Source: Glandiceps talaboti (taxonomy: Eukaryota > Hemichordata > Enteropneusta > Spengelidae). Taken from it: a stretch of DNA of 64,000 nucleotides. Location: the NCBI RefSeq assembly GCF_964340395.1, contig NC_135556.1:4609501-4673500 (forward strand). Reading direction: 5' to 3'. Position 1 is the first letter of the stretch, and every line of letters starts with the position of its first letter. Under the pieces are notes generated by a model that was given only the letters and a program-made list of their open reading frames with translations, did not search any database and had not been told where the DNA came from. Below are positions 44,901-56,282 of the stretch, piece after piece. A program made the position numbers and the translations under genes.

Positions 44901-47900
44901 CATTAGTGAAGGAAAACTAATATTGGGCAACAAAACCTAATGACCATTTTCAGTAATTTTACAATTCCAAAATCTTCACTTACTTCTTCTGCTTCTTGAT
45001 TAGCTGTCTGATCTTCATCTGCCATCTGTGTTCGTGCCATCTTCCTTGGCCTTGGAGTTCCATCCTGAAAGGAATGAATCAAACAATACAGTATAAACTT
45101 ATTGATGGAATGAAATAAAAGTCATTTAGATTCTAAAGTTTACACTTAAAGTTGCCACTACTCAAATTAACCATTTTGAAAAGATATTACCACTGATAAT
45201 AAAATTATGCTAATATCCAAAATATTACTTCATTCAGCTACAATCTACTTGTGACATAAGGTTATCTCTACTTGTCATGTGCTAAACAGTGAAAAAAGAC
45301 ACATTAGATAACTTGTACTTTCAATTGGTGAAGGAAAAAAATATTGGGCAACAAAACCTTTTAGATTCTAACATTTACTCTTGAAGTTGCCAATACTCAA
45401 CTTAACCTCTTTGAAAAGATATTACCACTTGTTATGAAATTATGCTAATCTCCAAAATATTACTTCATTCAGCTATAATCTACTTGTGACATAAGGTTGT
45501 CACTACTTGTCATGTGCTTAGTACTGACAAAAGACACTTTAGTAAACTTGTACTTTCTATTGGTGAAGGAAAAATAATATTGGGCAACAAAACCTAATGA
45601 CCATTTTCAGTAATTTTACAATTCCAAAATCTTCACTTACTTCTTCTGCTTCTTGATTGCCTGTCTGATCTTCATCTGCCATCTGTGTTCGTGCCATCTT
45701 GCTTGGCCTTGGAGTTCCATCCTGAAAGGAATGAATCAAACAATACAGGATAAACTTATTGATGGAATGAAATAAAAGTCATTTACATTTTAATATTTAC
45801 ACTTAAAGTTGCAACTACTGAAATTAACCTCTTTGAAAAGATATTACCACTGATAATAAAATTATGCTACTCTCCAAAATATTACTTCATTCAGCTACAA
45901 TCTACTTGTGACATAAGGTTGTCACTACTTGCCATGTGCTTAGTACTGACAAAAGACCCTTTAGTTAACTTGTACTTTCCATTAGTGAAGGAAAAATAAT
46001 ATTGGGCAACAAAACCTAATGACCATTTTCAGTAATTTTACAATTCTAAAATCTTCACTTACTTCTTCTGCTTCTTGATTAGCTGTCTGATCTTCATCTG
46101 CCATCTGTGTTCGTGCCATCTTGCTTGGCCTTGGAGTTCCATCCTGAAAGGAATGAATCAAACAATACAGTATAAACTTATTGACGGAATGAAATAAAAG
46201 TCATTTAGATTCTAAAGTTTACACTTAAAGTTGCCACTACTCAAATTAACCATTTTGAAAAGATATTACCACTGATAATAAAATTATGCTAATATCCAAA
46301 ATATTACTTCATTCAGCTACAATCTACTTGTGACATAAGGTTGTCACTACTTGCCATGTGCTTAGTACTGACAAAAGACCCTTTAGTTAACTTGTACTTT
46401 CCATTAGTGAAGGAAAAATAATATTGGGCAACAAAACCTAATGACCATTTTCAATAATTTTACAATTCCAAAATCTTCACTTACTTCTTCTGCTTCTTGA
46501 TTAGCTGTCTGATCTTCATCTGCCATCTGTGTTCGTGCCATCTTCCTTGGCCTTGGAGTTCCATCCTGAAAGGAATGAATCAAACAATACAGTATAAACT
46601 TATTGATGGAATGAAATAAAAGTCATTTAGATTCTAAAGTTTACACTTAAAGTTGCCACTACTCAAATTAACCATTTTGAAAAGATATTACCACTGATAA
46701 TAAAATTATGCTAATATCCAAAATATTACTTCATTCAGCTACAATCTACTTGTGACATAAGGTTATCTCTACTTGTCATGTGCTAAACAGTGAAAAAAGA
46801 CACATTAGATAACTTGTACTTTCAATTGGTGAAGGAAAAAATATTGGGCAACAAAACCTTTTAGATTCTAACATTTACTCTTGAAGTTGCCAATACTCAA
46901 CTTAACCTCTTTGAAAAGATATTACCACTTGTTATGAAATTATGCTAATCTCCAAAATATTACTTCATTCAGCTATAATCTACTTGTGACATAAGGTTGT
47001 CACTACTTGTCATGTGCTTAGTACTGACAAAAGACACTTTAGTAAACTTGTACTTCCTATTGGTGAAGGAAAAATAATATTGGGCAACAAAACCTAATGA
47101 CCATTTTCAGTAATTTTACAATTCCAAAATCTTCACTTACTTCTTCTGCTTCTTGATTGCCTGTCTGATCTTCATCTGCCATCTGTGTTCGTGCCATCTT
47201 CCTTGGCCTTGGAGTTCCATCCTGAAAGGAATGAATCAAACAATACAGTATAAACTTATTGATGGAATGAAATAAAGGCATTTACATTTCAATATTTACA
47301 CTTAAAGTTGCAACTACTGAAATTAACCTCTTTGAAAAGATATTACCACTGATAATAAAATTATGCTAATATCCAAAATATTACTTCATTCAGCTACAAT
47401 CTACTTGTGACATAAGGTTGTCACTACTTGCCATGTGCTTAGTACTGACAAAACTTCAAAAGACCCTTTAGTTAACTTGTACTTTCCATTAGTGAAGGAA
47501 AAATAATATTGGGCAACAAAACCTAATGACCATTTTCAGTCATTTTACAATTCCAAAATCTTCACTTACTTCTTCTGCTTCTTGATTAGCTGTCTGATCT
47601 TCATCTGCCATCTGTGTTCGTGCCATCTTCCTTGGCCTTGGAGTTCCATCCTGAAAGGAATGAATCAAACAATACAGTATAAACTTATTGATGGAATGAA
47701 ATAAAAGTCATTTAGATTCTAAAGTTTACACTTAAAGTTGCCACTACTCAAATTAAACATTTTGAAAAGATATTACCACTGATAATAAAATTATGCTAAT
47801 ATCCAAAATATTACTTCATTCAACTACAATCTACTTGTGACATAAGGTTATCTCTACTTGTCATGTGCTAAACAGTGAAAAAAGACACATTAGATAACTT

Positions 47901-48729
47901 GTACTTTCAATTGGTGAAGGAAAAAAATATTGGGCAACAAAACCTTTTAGATTCTAACATTTACTCTTGAAGTTGCCATTACTCAACTTAACCTCTTTGA
48001 AAAGATATTACCACTTGTTATGAATTTATGCTAATCTCCAAAATATTACTTCATTCAGCTATAATCTACTTGTGACATAAGGTTGTCACTACTTGTCATG
48101 TGCTTAGTACTGACAAAAGACACTTTAGTAAACTTGTACTTCCTATTGGTGAAGGAAAAATAATATTGGGCAACAAAACCTAATGACCATTTTCAGTAAT
48201 TTTACAATTCCAAAATCTTCACTTACTTCTTCTGCTTCTTGATTGCCTGTCTGATCTTCATCTGCCATCTGTGTTCGTGCCATCTTGCTTGGCCTTGGAG
48301 TTCCATCCTGAAAGGAATGAATCAAACAATACAGGATAAACTTATTGATGGAATGAAATAAAAGTCATTTACATTTTAATATTTACACTTAAAGTTGCAA
48401 CTACTGAAATTAACCTCTTTGAAAAGATATTACCACTGATAATAAAAGTATGCTAATCTCCAAAATATTACTTCATTCAGCTACAATCTACTTGTGACAT
48501 AAGGTTGTCACTACTTGCCATGTGCTTAGTACTGACAAAAGACACTTTAGTTAACTTGTACTTTCCATTAGTGAAGGAAAAATAATATTGGGCAACAAAA
48601 CCTAATGACCATTTTCAGTAATTTTACAATTCCAAAATCTTCACTTACTTCTTCTGCTTCTTGATTGCCTGTGTGATCTTCATCTGCCATCTGTGTTCGT
48701 GCCATCTTCCTTGGCCTTGGAGTTCCATC
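143..48729 (-). CDS. Putative giant exon-repeat gene: 90 copies of an 81-nt symmetric exon
   Basis: On the minus strand each F monomer holds an 81-nt cassette with a pyrimidine-rich acceptor (ttcctttcag) and a consensus donor (gtaagtga). Preferred frame: D1-G-T-P-R-P-S/R7-K-M-A10, R11-T-Q-M-A-D-E-D18, Q19-T-G/A21-N-Q-E-A-E-E27. It is predicted hydrophilic, basic in residues 5-11 and acidic in 16-27. No known domain is recognised. Introns would be 341 or 576 nt. Each cassette covers start to start+80; starts: 143,800,1222,1644,2301,2723,3380,3802,4224,4881,5538,5960,6382,7039,7461,7883,8540,8962,9384,10041,10463,11120,11777,12434,12856,13513,13935,14357,15014,15671,16328,16750,17406,17828,18250,18907,19329,19751,20408,21065,21722,22379,22801,23458,23880,24537,25194,25851,26272,26929,27586,28243,28665,29087,29744,30176,30702,31124,31546,32203,32860,33517,33939,34361,35018,35440,36097,36529,37186,37843,38500,38922,39344,40001,40433,41090,41747,42404,42826,43483,43905,44562,44984,45641,46063,46485,47141,47570,48227,48649. 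Transcription is inferred, not shown. A second frame is also open in most copies, and a non-coding exon is possible. Confidence 0.45.
800..880 (-). CDS. Cassette exon, G/S type with synonymous Ala change (representative)
   Basis: This copy shows the exon architecture clearly: ctttcag|GATGGAAC at the 5' side (880) and GCAGAAGAA|gtaagt at the 3' side (800). It carries Gly21 (GGC) and Ser7, and GCT instead of GCA at Ala15, a change that is silent in the preferred frame. Copies at 7039, 28243, 30702, 32203, 37186 and 41090 share the same GCT together with an intronic ccaaactc variant. They are therefore one subfamily spread by block duplication. Confidence 0.5.
3380..3460 (-). CDS. Cassette exon with Ala10 to Thr change
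   Basis: The plus strand reads gtgtcatc instead of gtgccatc, changing GCA to ACA (Ala10Thr) in the preferred frame. In the alternative +1 frame the same change creates a TGA (3433-3435). This copy is therefore a small argument for the DGTPRPSKMA frame, balanced by the opposite case at 29087. Confidence 0.45.
11120..27009. repeat. Four copies of a ~2.4-kb higher-order block
   Basis: The cassette spacing 657-657-422-657 (656 in one copy) occurs at 11120-13593, 15014-17486, 21065-23538 and 24537-27009. All four share private markers: acataagataac in an S unit, gaattaaacaatac after the third cassette, and ttcaacaatttt before the fourth. The first three also share gacattagg. The copies are offset by 3,894, 6,051 and 3,472 bp, so they are not simply tandem. 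This fits several rounds of unequal exchange. Confidence 0.8.
11777..11857 (-). CDS. Cassette exon with Glu17 to Lys change
   Basis: The plus strand reads gatctttatctgcc where other copies have gatcttcatctgcc, giving AAA for GAA at codon 17 (ADKD instead of ADED). Splice sites are intact. It is of the Ala21 type. Confidence 0.45.
29087..29167 (-). pseudogene. Cassette exon with in-frame TGA
   Basis: The arginine codon CGA (codon 11) is TGA here, from gtgttcatgcc instead of gtgttcgtgcc; the stop is at 29135-29137. This is a CpG-type transition. It is the only nonsense change I found in the preferred frame among the 90 cassettes. In the alternative frame the change is silent (CAC to CAT, His). 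If included in an mRNA it would truncate the protein, so either it is skipped, the preferred frame is wrong, or the locus is not under protein-level constraint. Confidence 0.5.
30500..30600. repeat. Truncated S monomer (131-bp deletion)
   Basis: Sequence jumps from aaaaatattggg directly to ctacttgtgacataagg at about 30,540. This removes 131 bp of the usual S unit and gives the unique 526-bp cassette spacing (30176 to 30702). No cassette is lost. Confidence 0.85.
31546..31626 (-). CDS. Cassette exon with Ala10 to Gly change
   Basis: The plus strand has ttcgtcccatc in place of ttcgtgccatc, giving GGA for GCA at codon 10. Acceptor and donor are unchanged. Its surroundings match the 422-bp F unit. 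Confidence 0.45.
32203..40081. repeat. 4,983-bp-shifted duplication within the array
   Basis: Cassettes at 32203, 32860, 33517, 33939, 34361 and 35018 recur at 37186, 37843, 38500, 38922, 39344 and 40001, each shifted by 4,983 bp. Shared markers include aactattttg, attgacggaatg and ggagatccatcc. Small differences show that the duplication is not brand new, for example attcgaaaatc at 34,3xx versus attctaaaatc at 39,3xx. Confidence 0.82.
34361..34441 (-). CDS. Cassette exon of the Ser3 subfamily
   Basis: ggagatccatcc replaces ggagttccatcc, changing codon 3 from ACT to TCT (Thr to Ser). The same variant is present in the cassettes starting at 39344, 41747 and 43905. It is a useful marker for the block duplications of the right half of the array. 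Confidence 0.5.
36097..41827. repeat. 3,904-bp-shifted duplication within the array
   Basis: Cassettes 36097, 36529, 37186 and 37843 match 40001, 40433, 41090 and 41747 with a constant 3,904-bp shift. Both copies carry the 10-bp tandem duplication of ctttagttaa that gives the rare 432-bp spacing (about 36,415 and 40,319). A third instance of that duplication lies at about 30,062. Confidence 0.8.
41747..45420. repeat. 2,158-bp duplication within the array
   Basis: Cassettes 41747, 42404 and 42826 match 43905, 44562 and 44984 with a 2,158-bp shift. The copies share ggagatccatcc and a tgaaattatgctactctcc junction. They part near 43,262 / 45,420, where the left copy has ccactgataat and the right copy ccacttgttatg. 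Confidence 0.75.
48649..48729 (-). CDS. Rightmost array cassette exon, Gln19 to His
   Basis: This is the last cassette before the right edge, hence the most 5' array exon of a minus-strand transcript. It carries gtgtgatc instead of gtctgatc (CAG to CAC, Gln19His) and is of the Arg7 type (cttccttgg). Splice signals are intact. An S-type monomer and a degraded partial unit follow it up to about 49,260. Confidence 0.45.
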
Positions 48730-49260
48730 CTGAAAGGAATGAATCAAACAATACAGTATAAACTTATTGATGGAATGAAATAAAAGTCATTTAGATTCTA
48801 AAGTTTACACTTAACGTTGCCACTACTCAAATTAACCTCTTTGAAAAGATATTACCACTGATAATAAAATTATGCTAATATCCAAAATATTACTTCATTC
48901 GGCTACAATCTACTTGTGACATAAGGTTATCTCTACTTGTCATGTGCTAAACAGTGAAAAAAGACACATTAGATAACTTGTACTTTCAATTGGTGAAGGA
49001 AAAAATATTGGGCAACAAAACCTTTTAGATTCTAACATTTACTCTTGAAGTTGCCAATACTCAACTTAACCTCTTTGAAAAGATATTACCACTTGTTATG
49101 AAATTATGCTAATCTCCAAAATATTACTTCATTCAGCTATAATCTACTTGTGACATAAGGTTGTCACTACTTGTCATGTGCTGCTTAGTAGTGACAGAAG
49201 ACCCTTTAGATAACTTTTACTTTCCATTGTTGAAGGGGAAAAAATATTGGGGAACAAAAC

Positions 49261-49850
49261 CTGACTGAGTGACTGGCTAACTAGTGACTGACAGACTCCT
49301 TTTAATGTATATGTACTACTTGAATACAGAATGAAAGGTGACTGACTGACTGACTACTTCAGTTGTACTACAACATTTCTGGCTGAATGACTAGTGACTG
49401 ATAGACTCCTTGTAATGTACATGTACTACTTGATGGCTGACTGACAGGTGACTGGCTGACTGCTTCAGTTGTACTACAACATTTCTGACTGACTGATTGA
49501 CTGACTGACTGACTGACTGACTGACTGACTGACTGACTAGTGACTGACTGAGTAGTGATTGACTGACTCCTTGTAATGTACATGTACTACTTGATGGCTG
49601 ACTGACAGGTGACTGGCTGACTGCTTTAGTTGTATTACAACATTACTGACTGACTGACTGACTGACTGACTAGTGTCTGACAGACTCCTTGTAATGTACA
49701 TGTACTACTTGGTGGGTGGCTGACTGACTGCTTCAGTTGTACTACAACATTTCTGACTGACTGACTAGTGACTGACAGACTCCTTGTAATGTACATGTAC
49801 TACTTTGATGGCTGACTGACAGGTGACTGACTGACTGACTACTTCATGAT
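49261..49850. repeat. (GACT)n-rich minisatellite adjoining the array
   Basis: The array ends at ggaacaaaacct, and gactgagtgactgg follows at once. The block mixes short (GACT)n runs, longest at about 49,487-49,545, with recurring longer modules. One is cttcagttgtactacaac followed by atttctg, near 49,359, 49,465, 49,624 and 49,733. The other is actccttgtaatgtacatg followed by tactac, near 49,407, 49,567, 49,686 and 49,780. The palindrome gtacatgtac recurs in the second module. Six-frame ORFs here (SQSVSQSV) are translations of the repeat, not genes. Confidence 0.9.
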
Positions 49851-50108
49851 CACGATCAGAAATCCTGTCATTTGTGCGATTTGTTATTCAAATTATACAA
49901 TTAAATGAAAATTCCTTCACTCTGAATAGTGTTGCACCTCAACCTACCAAACTTAGTTCGACTACTCTTTGGAAAACCGAGGGTATTTACGAGATGTACT
50001 TTATGTTTCTTGGACGACGTCATTTTCAATGCCGATCTTCGGATTTTCGGTAAGTTTCGGAAACAATCGGAAGCCAATGCCTCCGAGCTCCGTTCCATTT
50101 CTCACGTT
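49851..50108. other. Short CpG-bearing segment with an unassigned minus-strand ORF
   Basis: Between the minisatellite and the transposon end lies a segment richer in ccg/tcg than its surroundings. A minus-strand reading frame (50,098 to 49,901, 65 codons, starting MERSSEALAS) is open but has no domain I recognise and no obvious splice partners. An overlapping plus-strand frame is also open, which is typical of chance. I do not call a gene. Confidence 0.3.
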
Positions 50109-51411
50109 CGGTAAGGGAGTGTACAGTTTTAACTTCCAGGGGGGGCGGCGAATTTTCAGGGGGGCCACCAATTTTTCTCAAGAAAAATTAGGGGGGGGGG
50201 GCTAAACAAAAATTTCACTATTTGTTAGGGGGGGCCACAAAAAAAACCTAAACCTGAATGTCAGGATGGACAAGTGCCAGATATGTATATAAAATAAAAT
50301 ATAGGCAAAACCCAACACTTGACTGTGCACAATGTCCTACAGAAGTAGCATTTAACATGGATTGATGATAAAACAGTGCATAAACCTATTAAATCACAAT
50401 ATTTGTATTCAGTGAAACAAAAATTGACCGACGACTCTGCCACTTCTCAAGGTAACTTTCCCATGAAATTGTGTAGGACTTGTTTCATCACAATCACTGT
50501 CTGAGATATCAGCCGTGCTTGAAGTTTCAGAGTTATCAGAAAAACAATCACCACTGTCTATAACACCTATTATAGCATTTTCACTTTCAGAGTTCACTAC
50601 TATTTGTATCACTGATGTCTGTAGTTGTAGTTTGAAGTTCATTTGCAGTCACTTTTCTTGACCTAAATTCAGGTGTTCCAAGTATGTGCGTTGATATTAT
50701 GTCTACTTTTTCTCCTTTTAATTTTCTATATTTTGGCAATTTATGCTTGTCTAGATATTTATCTAGCTCTTTTACGTTCAGTTTTTCTAGAGTTCCACTT
50801 ATGAATAACTGCAACCAGTCATAGTCATTATAATTCTTGTTTTCTCTTTTCTTCTGTACCTCTAACCAATGTCTGGATCTAATGTTTTTCATCCTCTCCA
50901 AATTTCTCAAATGTTCAATATAGTTTTTAACACTGTTCACACTGACAATATATTTCTCAGCAAAATGAGAAATAGCAGCTTCATCATTTAATTGTTTTGA
51001 AACATAGAGCTTTTTTAAGTTAGCACGTGGTTGGTAGTCATCAACAGTTCGATTTGTGTTTGGTGTTTCAAACACATCCATATAATGACCGGGGTTGTGC
51101 ATATCTGGCATAGGATGTGGTATTCTGTTCATAGATGGCGATACCCAATCTGTAGTGGAACAGTAACTGCACTTTGAGCCATTTTGTATACATGAATCCC
51201 TAATAAATTCCATATAGAGCTCACCAATATTGTAATGGGTTTCAATAAATTTGCTAATTTTCTCCATGTATGAACTGCCTGGAATTTGTTTCTTTTTAAC
51301 TTCTGATTGCGACGAAAGATAACTGTTAACATTGACACGATTAAAAAAAAACATATAATCTTCTTTATCTGTTACATATGCTTTAATGTATTGTGATAAC
51401 ACGGGTGCATC
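50109..51411 (-). mobile_element. Transposon copy 1: G-rich terminal end plus decayed ORF
   Basis: The left end (gtaagggagtgtacag, then aacttccaggggggg at about 50,111-50,150, followed by G-tracts up to 50,230) closely matches the left end of the element at 57,519. Its general sequence also matches the inverted right end of that element (58,065-58,103). It is followed by a minus-strand ORF remnant. I did not find the matching right terminal repeat beyond 51,411, so this copy is one-ended or the far end has decayed. The transposon superfamily is not assigned. Confidence 0.6.
50409..51411 (-). pseudogene. Decayed transposon-derived ORF with SAP-like segment (frameshifted)
   Basis: A 271-codon open frame (51,402 to 50,587) is followed by a second frame (to 50,409) that continues in serine/aspartate-rich sequence (SDNSETSSTADISDSD) and ends TLRSGRVVGQ. 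The switch near 50,590-50,600 looks like a frameshift. Visible in the first frame are cysteines at residues 71, 78 and 81, a PHPMPD motif at about 95-100, and a basic/coiled stretch at about 165-190. A segment at about 205-240 (LNVKELDKYLDKHKLP, then KGEKVDIISTHI) has the pattern of a SAP DNA-binding helix-extended-helix. Similar long uncharacterised ORFs are, from memory, common in repeat-rich genomes of cnidarians and other marine invertebrates. Upstream the frame meets TGA just before ctgacag|GATGC, so the true start is lost or lies in another exon. Probably dead. Confidence 0.55.
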
Positions 51412-51690
51412 CTGTCAGCCAATTTAACTTATAATAGTCTTTATTTGTGATTTTATGAGTGTCCATGATTCAACAACTTTGTGCACGGGTTCAATTCTGA
51501 AGCCCATTGCACTCCACCATTGTTTATGATTATAGTACTAGCTCGGTTAAATGTTAGGGGATGACATATCAAACAACAACAAAATGTGTTCCCTGATCCG
51601 AAACACATTTTAGAGGGGATCGTTAAATAGGGGGATCTGTAGCGATTGTAACGTAGTAAAACCGCTACAGATTCAGATATGAATCGGTTG
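51412..51690. other. Non-coding spacer
   Basis: I see no gene or strong repeat in this stretch. It ends with a short inverted pair around 51,636-51,672 (ctgtagcg ... cgctacag) just before the dispersed repeat. Confidence 0.4.
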
Positions 51691-51796
51691 TCTATTTGCG
51701 TTTGCGTTAGAATTATTATAGCTTTTGATTTGGGTTAAACGTCGAAACGAAAAAAAAAAGCACGAAAACAGACGAAAAAGCCCTCAAAATCACACA
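51691..51796. repeat. Dispersed repeat, copy 1
   Basis: tctatttgcgtttgcgttag, then gatttgggttaaacgtcg, then gacgaaaaagccctcaaaa. The same order of blocks with small changes occurs at 56,878-56,982 in the same orientation. Neither copy has an obvious ORF. Probably the end of a mobile element. Confidence 0.75.
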
Positions 51797-51889
51797 AAAA
51801 ATACAGCTATAATGAGAGCGACCTAAGACACCATTACCATTTCAATAAAAAAAATATATATATTATATATAAAACAATTATTGACTCAC

Positions 51890-51939
51890 TTCTGCCTTGA
51901 GATTGAAAATCACATCCATCTATCTTGGGGATGTTCCAT
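51890..51939 (-). pseudogene. Diverged array-type exon relic (U2)
   Basis: The minus strand reads ctttcag|ATGGAACATCCCCAAG ... CAAGGCAGAA|gtgagt (50 nt). It aligns with the array cassette start (CAG|GATGGAACTCCAAGG). Its intron side, tgaattaatcaaacaatag, aligns with the array's tgaatcaaacaatacag, so common descent is clear. The cassette interior is shorter and different. If spliced in frame with the segment at 52,118-52,188, it gives a stop (TGA) at its tenth codon. I read it as a decayed or non-coding relic of the founder unit. Confidence 0.5.
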
Positions 51940-52117
51940 CTGAAAGTGAATTAATCAAACAATAGTTTTAAAAAAAAATACTTTTTCAATATACATGTAT
52001 AGCATTCATTGATATTGTAATATCTTATTCTGTTACATACCACAGACATGAAAGTCTCTAACTTCTAATGTTCCAATAACACTGGTAAAATCACTTTATA
52101 AGACGATTATTACTTAC

Positions 52118-52188
52118 GTCTGCCTTGAAATTGATAATCACATCCAACTGTCTCTGGTCTTCTTGTCCAGCTCCATTATTGTGCCCAC
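52118..52188 (-). CDS. Possible upstream exon (U1) of the array-linked gene
   Basis: The minus strand shows aaaccaaccag|GTGGGCACAATAATGG ... CAAGGCAGAC|gtaagt, 71 nt with plausible acceptor and consensus donor. One frame is open throughout (GHNNGAGQEDQRQLDVIINF then KAD). Its last ~35 nt are similar to the end of U2 (GATGTGATT, then CAAGGCAGA), so the two segments are duplicates of one another. U2, and through it the array cassette, may share an ancestor with U1. It has no recognisable domain. It could instead be a non-coding exon. Confidence 0.35.
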
Positions 52189-52199
52189 CTGGTTGGTTT

Positions 52200-52800
52200 T
52201 TAATTTTTCTTTGCGGAATTCGTGAACATATATAATGAGAGACTGAGATCTATGATACAATACCATTTCAAAAAGACAATTTGACATGCATTAATGAGGA
52301 GAAATTTAAATATTAGTGAATTAATTAAAGTTATTGGTGACTAAATGTGCAAAGTGCAAGATAGAAAGTGCCGGCCATTCAATTTATTTTAGCTTCTTTT
52401 TGAACTGGTATTGACAAAACGTAACTATGAAGTCGTGTTATTTTTGTCCCAAATTTTTCCAACTTTGTTCAACTAATCGAGCCTATAATTTTTGCTTCTC
52501 CTAGACAATGGAATTGACCAAACTGTTGTCCATTGCCCACATAACCCAACCCAACACAATCCGTACAAGAGAAAAAAATAGCATAATGTCAAAAATGAAG
52601 CACATAAAATCTATCCTAGCATGATGTCAGTTATCCCAACCAAACAGGTAGGCACAACTTTGGGCTTCCTCCTTCTTTACAAGTCGCATCTTCCATCGAG
52701 TCTCAGCAATTCACAGACAGACATTACAGATAGATGTGTAGCCATTTTGAACTCTTTGAGCTGTCGTCGTAGTAAGACAGATTTCCTAGTATTTGAAAAG
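52200..52800. other. AT-rich stretch, no clear gene
   Basis: There is an open plus-strand frame at 52,621-52,836 (71 codons), but it has no homology I recognise and no splice or start context that stands out. I see no repeat here. Confidence 0.35.
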
Positions 52801-52810
52801 GTATTGAGAA

Positions 52811-53053
52811 CCAATCAAAATAAAGAGCAAAAATGAACCCATCACCTGTGATTTTACATTTTGGCGGGAAACTATTGTCTCTATGTGAGGTCAGTATTAA
52901 CGAGCAAGTATTACACGTTATATTGCGTGACAGCCAATCAACGTCAGAATTTTACTCGGTGGGAATGTACAAGTGGTGTTAACAACATCCTTACATAACA
53001 CACCCGTGGGTGCACACCATATATTAATCAATTGTTTCTCGCGAAATGCAAAT
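52811..53053. promoter_or_regulatory. Candidate promoter: CCAAT boxes, E2F-type site, octamer
   Basis: Within 240 bp there are two CCAAT boxes (52,811-52,815; 52,934-52,938). There is also a textbook E2F-type site, TTTTGGCGGGAAAC, at 52,859-52,872, and the octamer ATGCAAAT at 53,046-53,053 next to tctcgcga. The segment lies about 0.7-0.9 kb upstream, on the minus strand, of the possible exon U1. Such short motifs occur by chance, so only their clustering is suggestive. Confidence 0.25.
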
Positions 53054-53109
53054 AGTCGGAAAACGGCGCATGATTTGTGAAAGCGCTCTGACCGCAAAAG
53101 TCGGGATGA

Positions 53110-55879
<2,770 letters not shown>

Positions 55880-55896
55880 AAAGTGTTGCTATAGCT

Positions 55897-56282
55897 GAAT
55901 TTGCTTTGAACTCGTTCATTGAGAGCGCGGACGGAAATTGCTTTGAACGCCCAGTCATTGAGAGCGGTGAAATTGCTTTGAACGCCCAGTCATTGAGAGC
56001 GGTGAAATTGCTTTGAACGCCCAGTCATTGAGAGCGCGGAAATAGCTTTGAACGCCCAGTCATTGAGAGCGCGGAAATAGCTTTGAACGCCCAGTCATTG
56101 AGAGCGGTGAAATTGCTTTGAACGCCCAGTCATTGAGAGCGGTGAAATTGCTTTGAACGCTCAGTCATTGAGAGCGCGGAAATTGCTTTGAACGCTCAGT
56201 CATTGAGAGCGCGGAAATTGCTTTGAACTCTGTCATTGAGAGCGCGGAAATTGCTTTGAACGCCCAATCATTGAGAGCGCGG
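55897..56282. repeat. 35-bp minisatellite, 11 copies
   Basis: The unit is aaattgctttgaacgccc followed by agtcattgagagcgcgg (or ...gcggtg). I count 11 units, mostly exactly 35 bp. The first is longer (gcggacgg) and the tenth is shorter (aactctgtcattg). Two end variants, gcgcgg and gcggtg, alternate in blocks, and cgccc/cgctc variants group together, which indicates stepwise duplication. No frame is conserved across it. Confidence 0.95.

Larger units (their letters stand above)
1..49260 (-). repeat. Tandem array of 422-bp (F) and 235-bp (S) monomers
   Basis: The whole stretch is head-to-tail copies of one AT-rich sequence. Landmarks recurring in every F unit are gggcaacaaaacct, ccattttcagtaatttt, the 81-nt cassette, aatgaatcaaacaatac and acttgtgacataaggt. 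Distances between successive cassettes are 422 bp (F to F) or 657 bp (F, S, F), so S is 235 bp. A common higher-order unit is 1,501 bp (three F plus one S); 1,079 bp (2F+S) and 1,735 bp (3F+2S) spacings also occur. Rare exceptions are 421, 429, 432, 526 and 656 bp, caused by small indels. Copies look nearly identical inside and become more different over the last 2 kb. The array is open at position 1, so its full size is unknown. The S monomer is F with about 187 bp missing between caaaacct and ttagattct (or ttacatttt). It could be a satellite, an exon-repeat gene, or both. Confidence 0.97.

Noticed and set aside
716-48325. Repeated 60-residue ORFs (MIHSFQDGTPRP ... ILFFLHQ) as independent small genes
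   Set aside because: They begin in intron sequence before the acceptor and run past the consensus donor into the next intron. Only the central 27 codons lie between splice signals. The hydrophobic tail is intron read-through.
1-49260. CRISPR-like array
   Set aside because: Units are 422/235 bp with no short repeats separated by unique spacers, and the DNA is eukaryotic.
49368-49583. SQSVSQSV-rich ORF
   Set aside because: Pure translation of the (GACT)n repeat.
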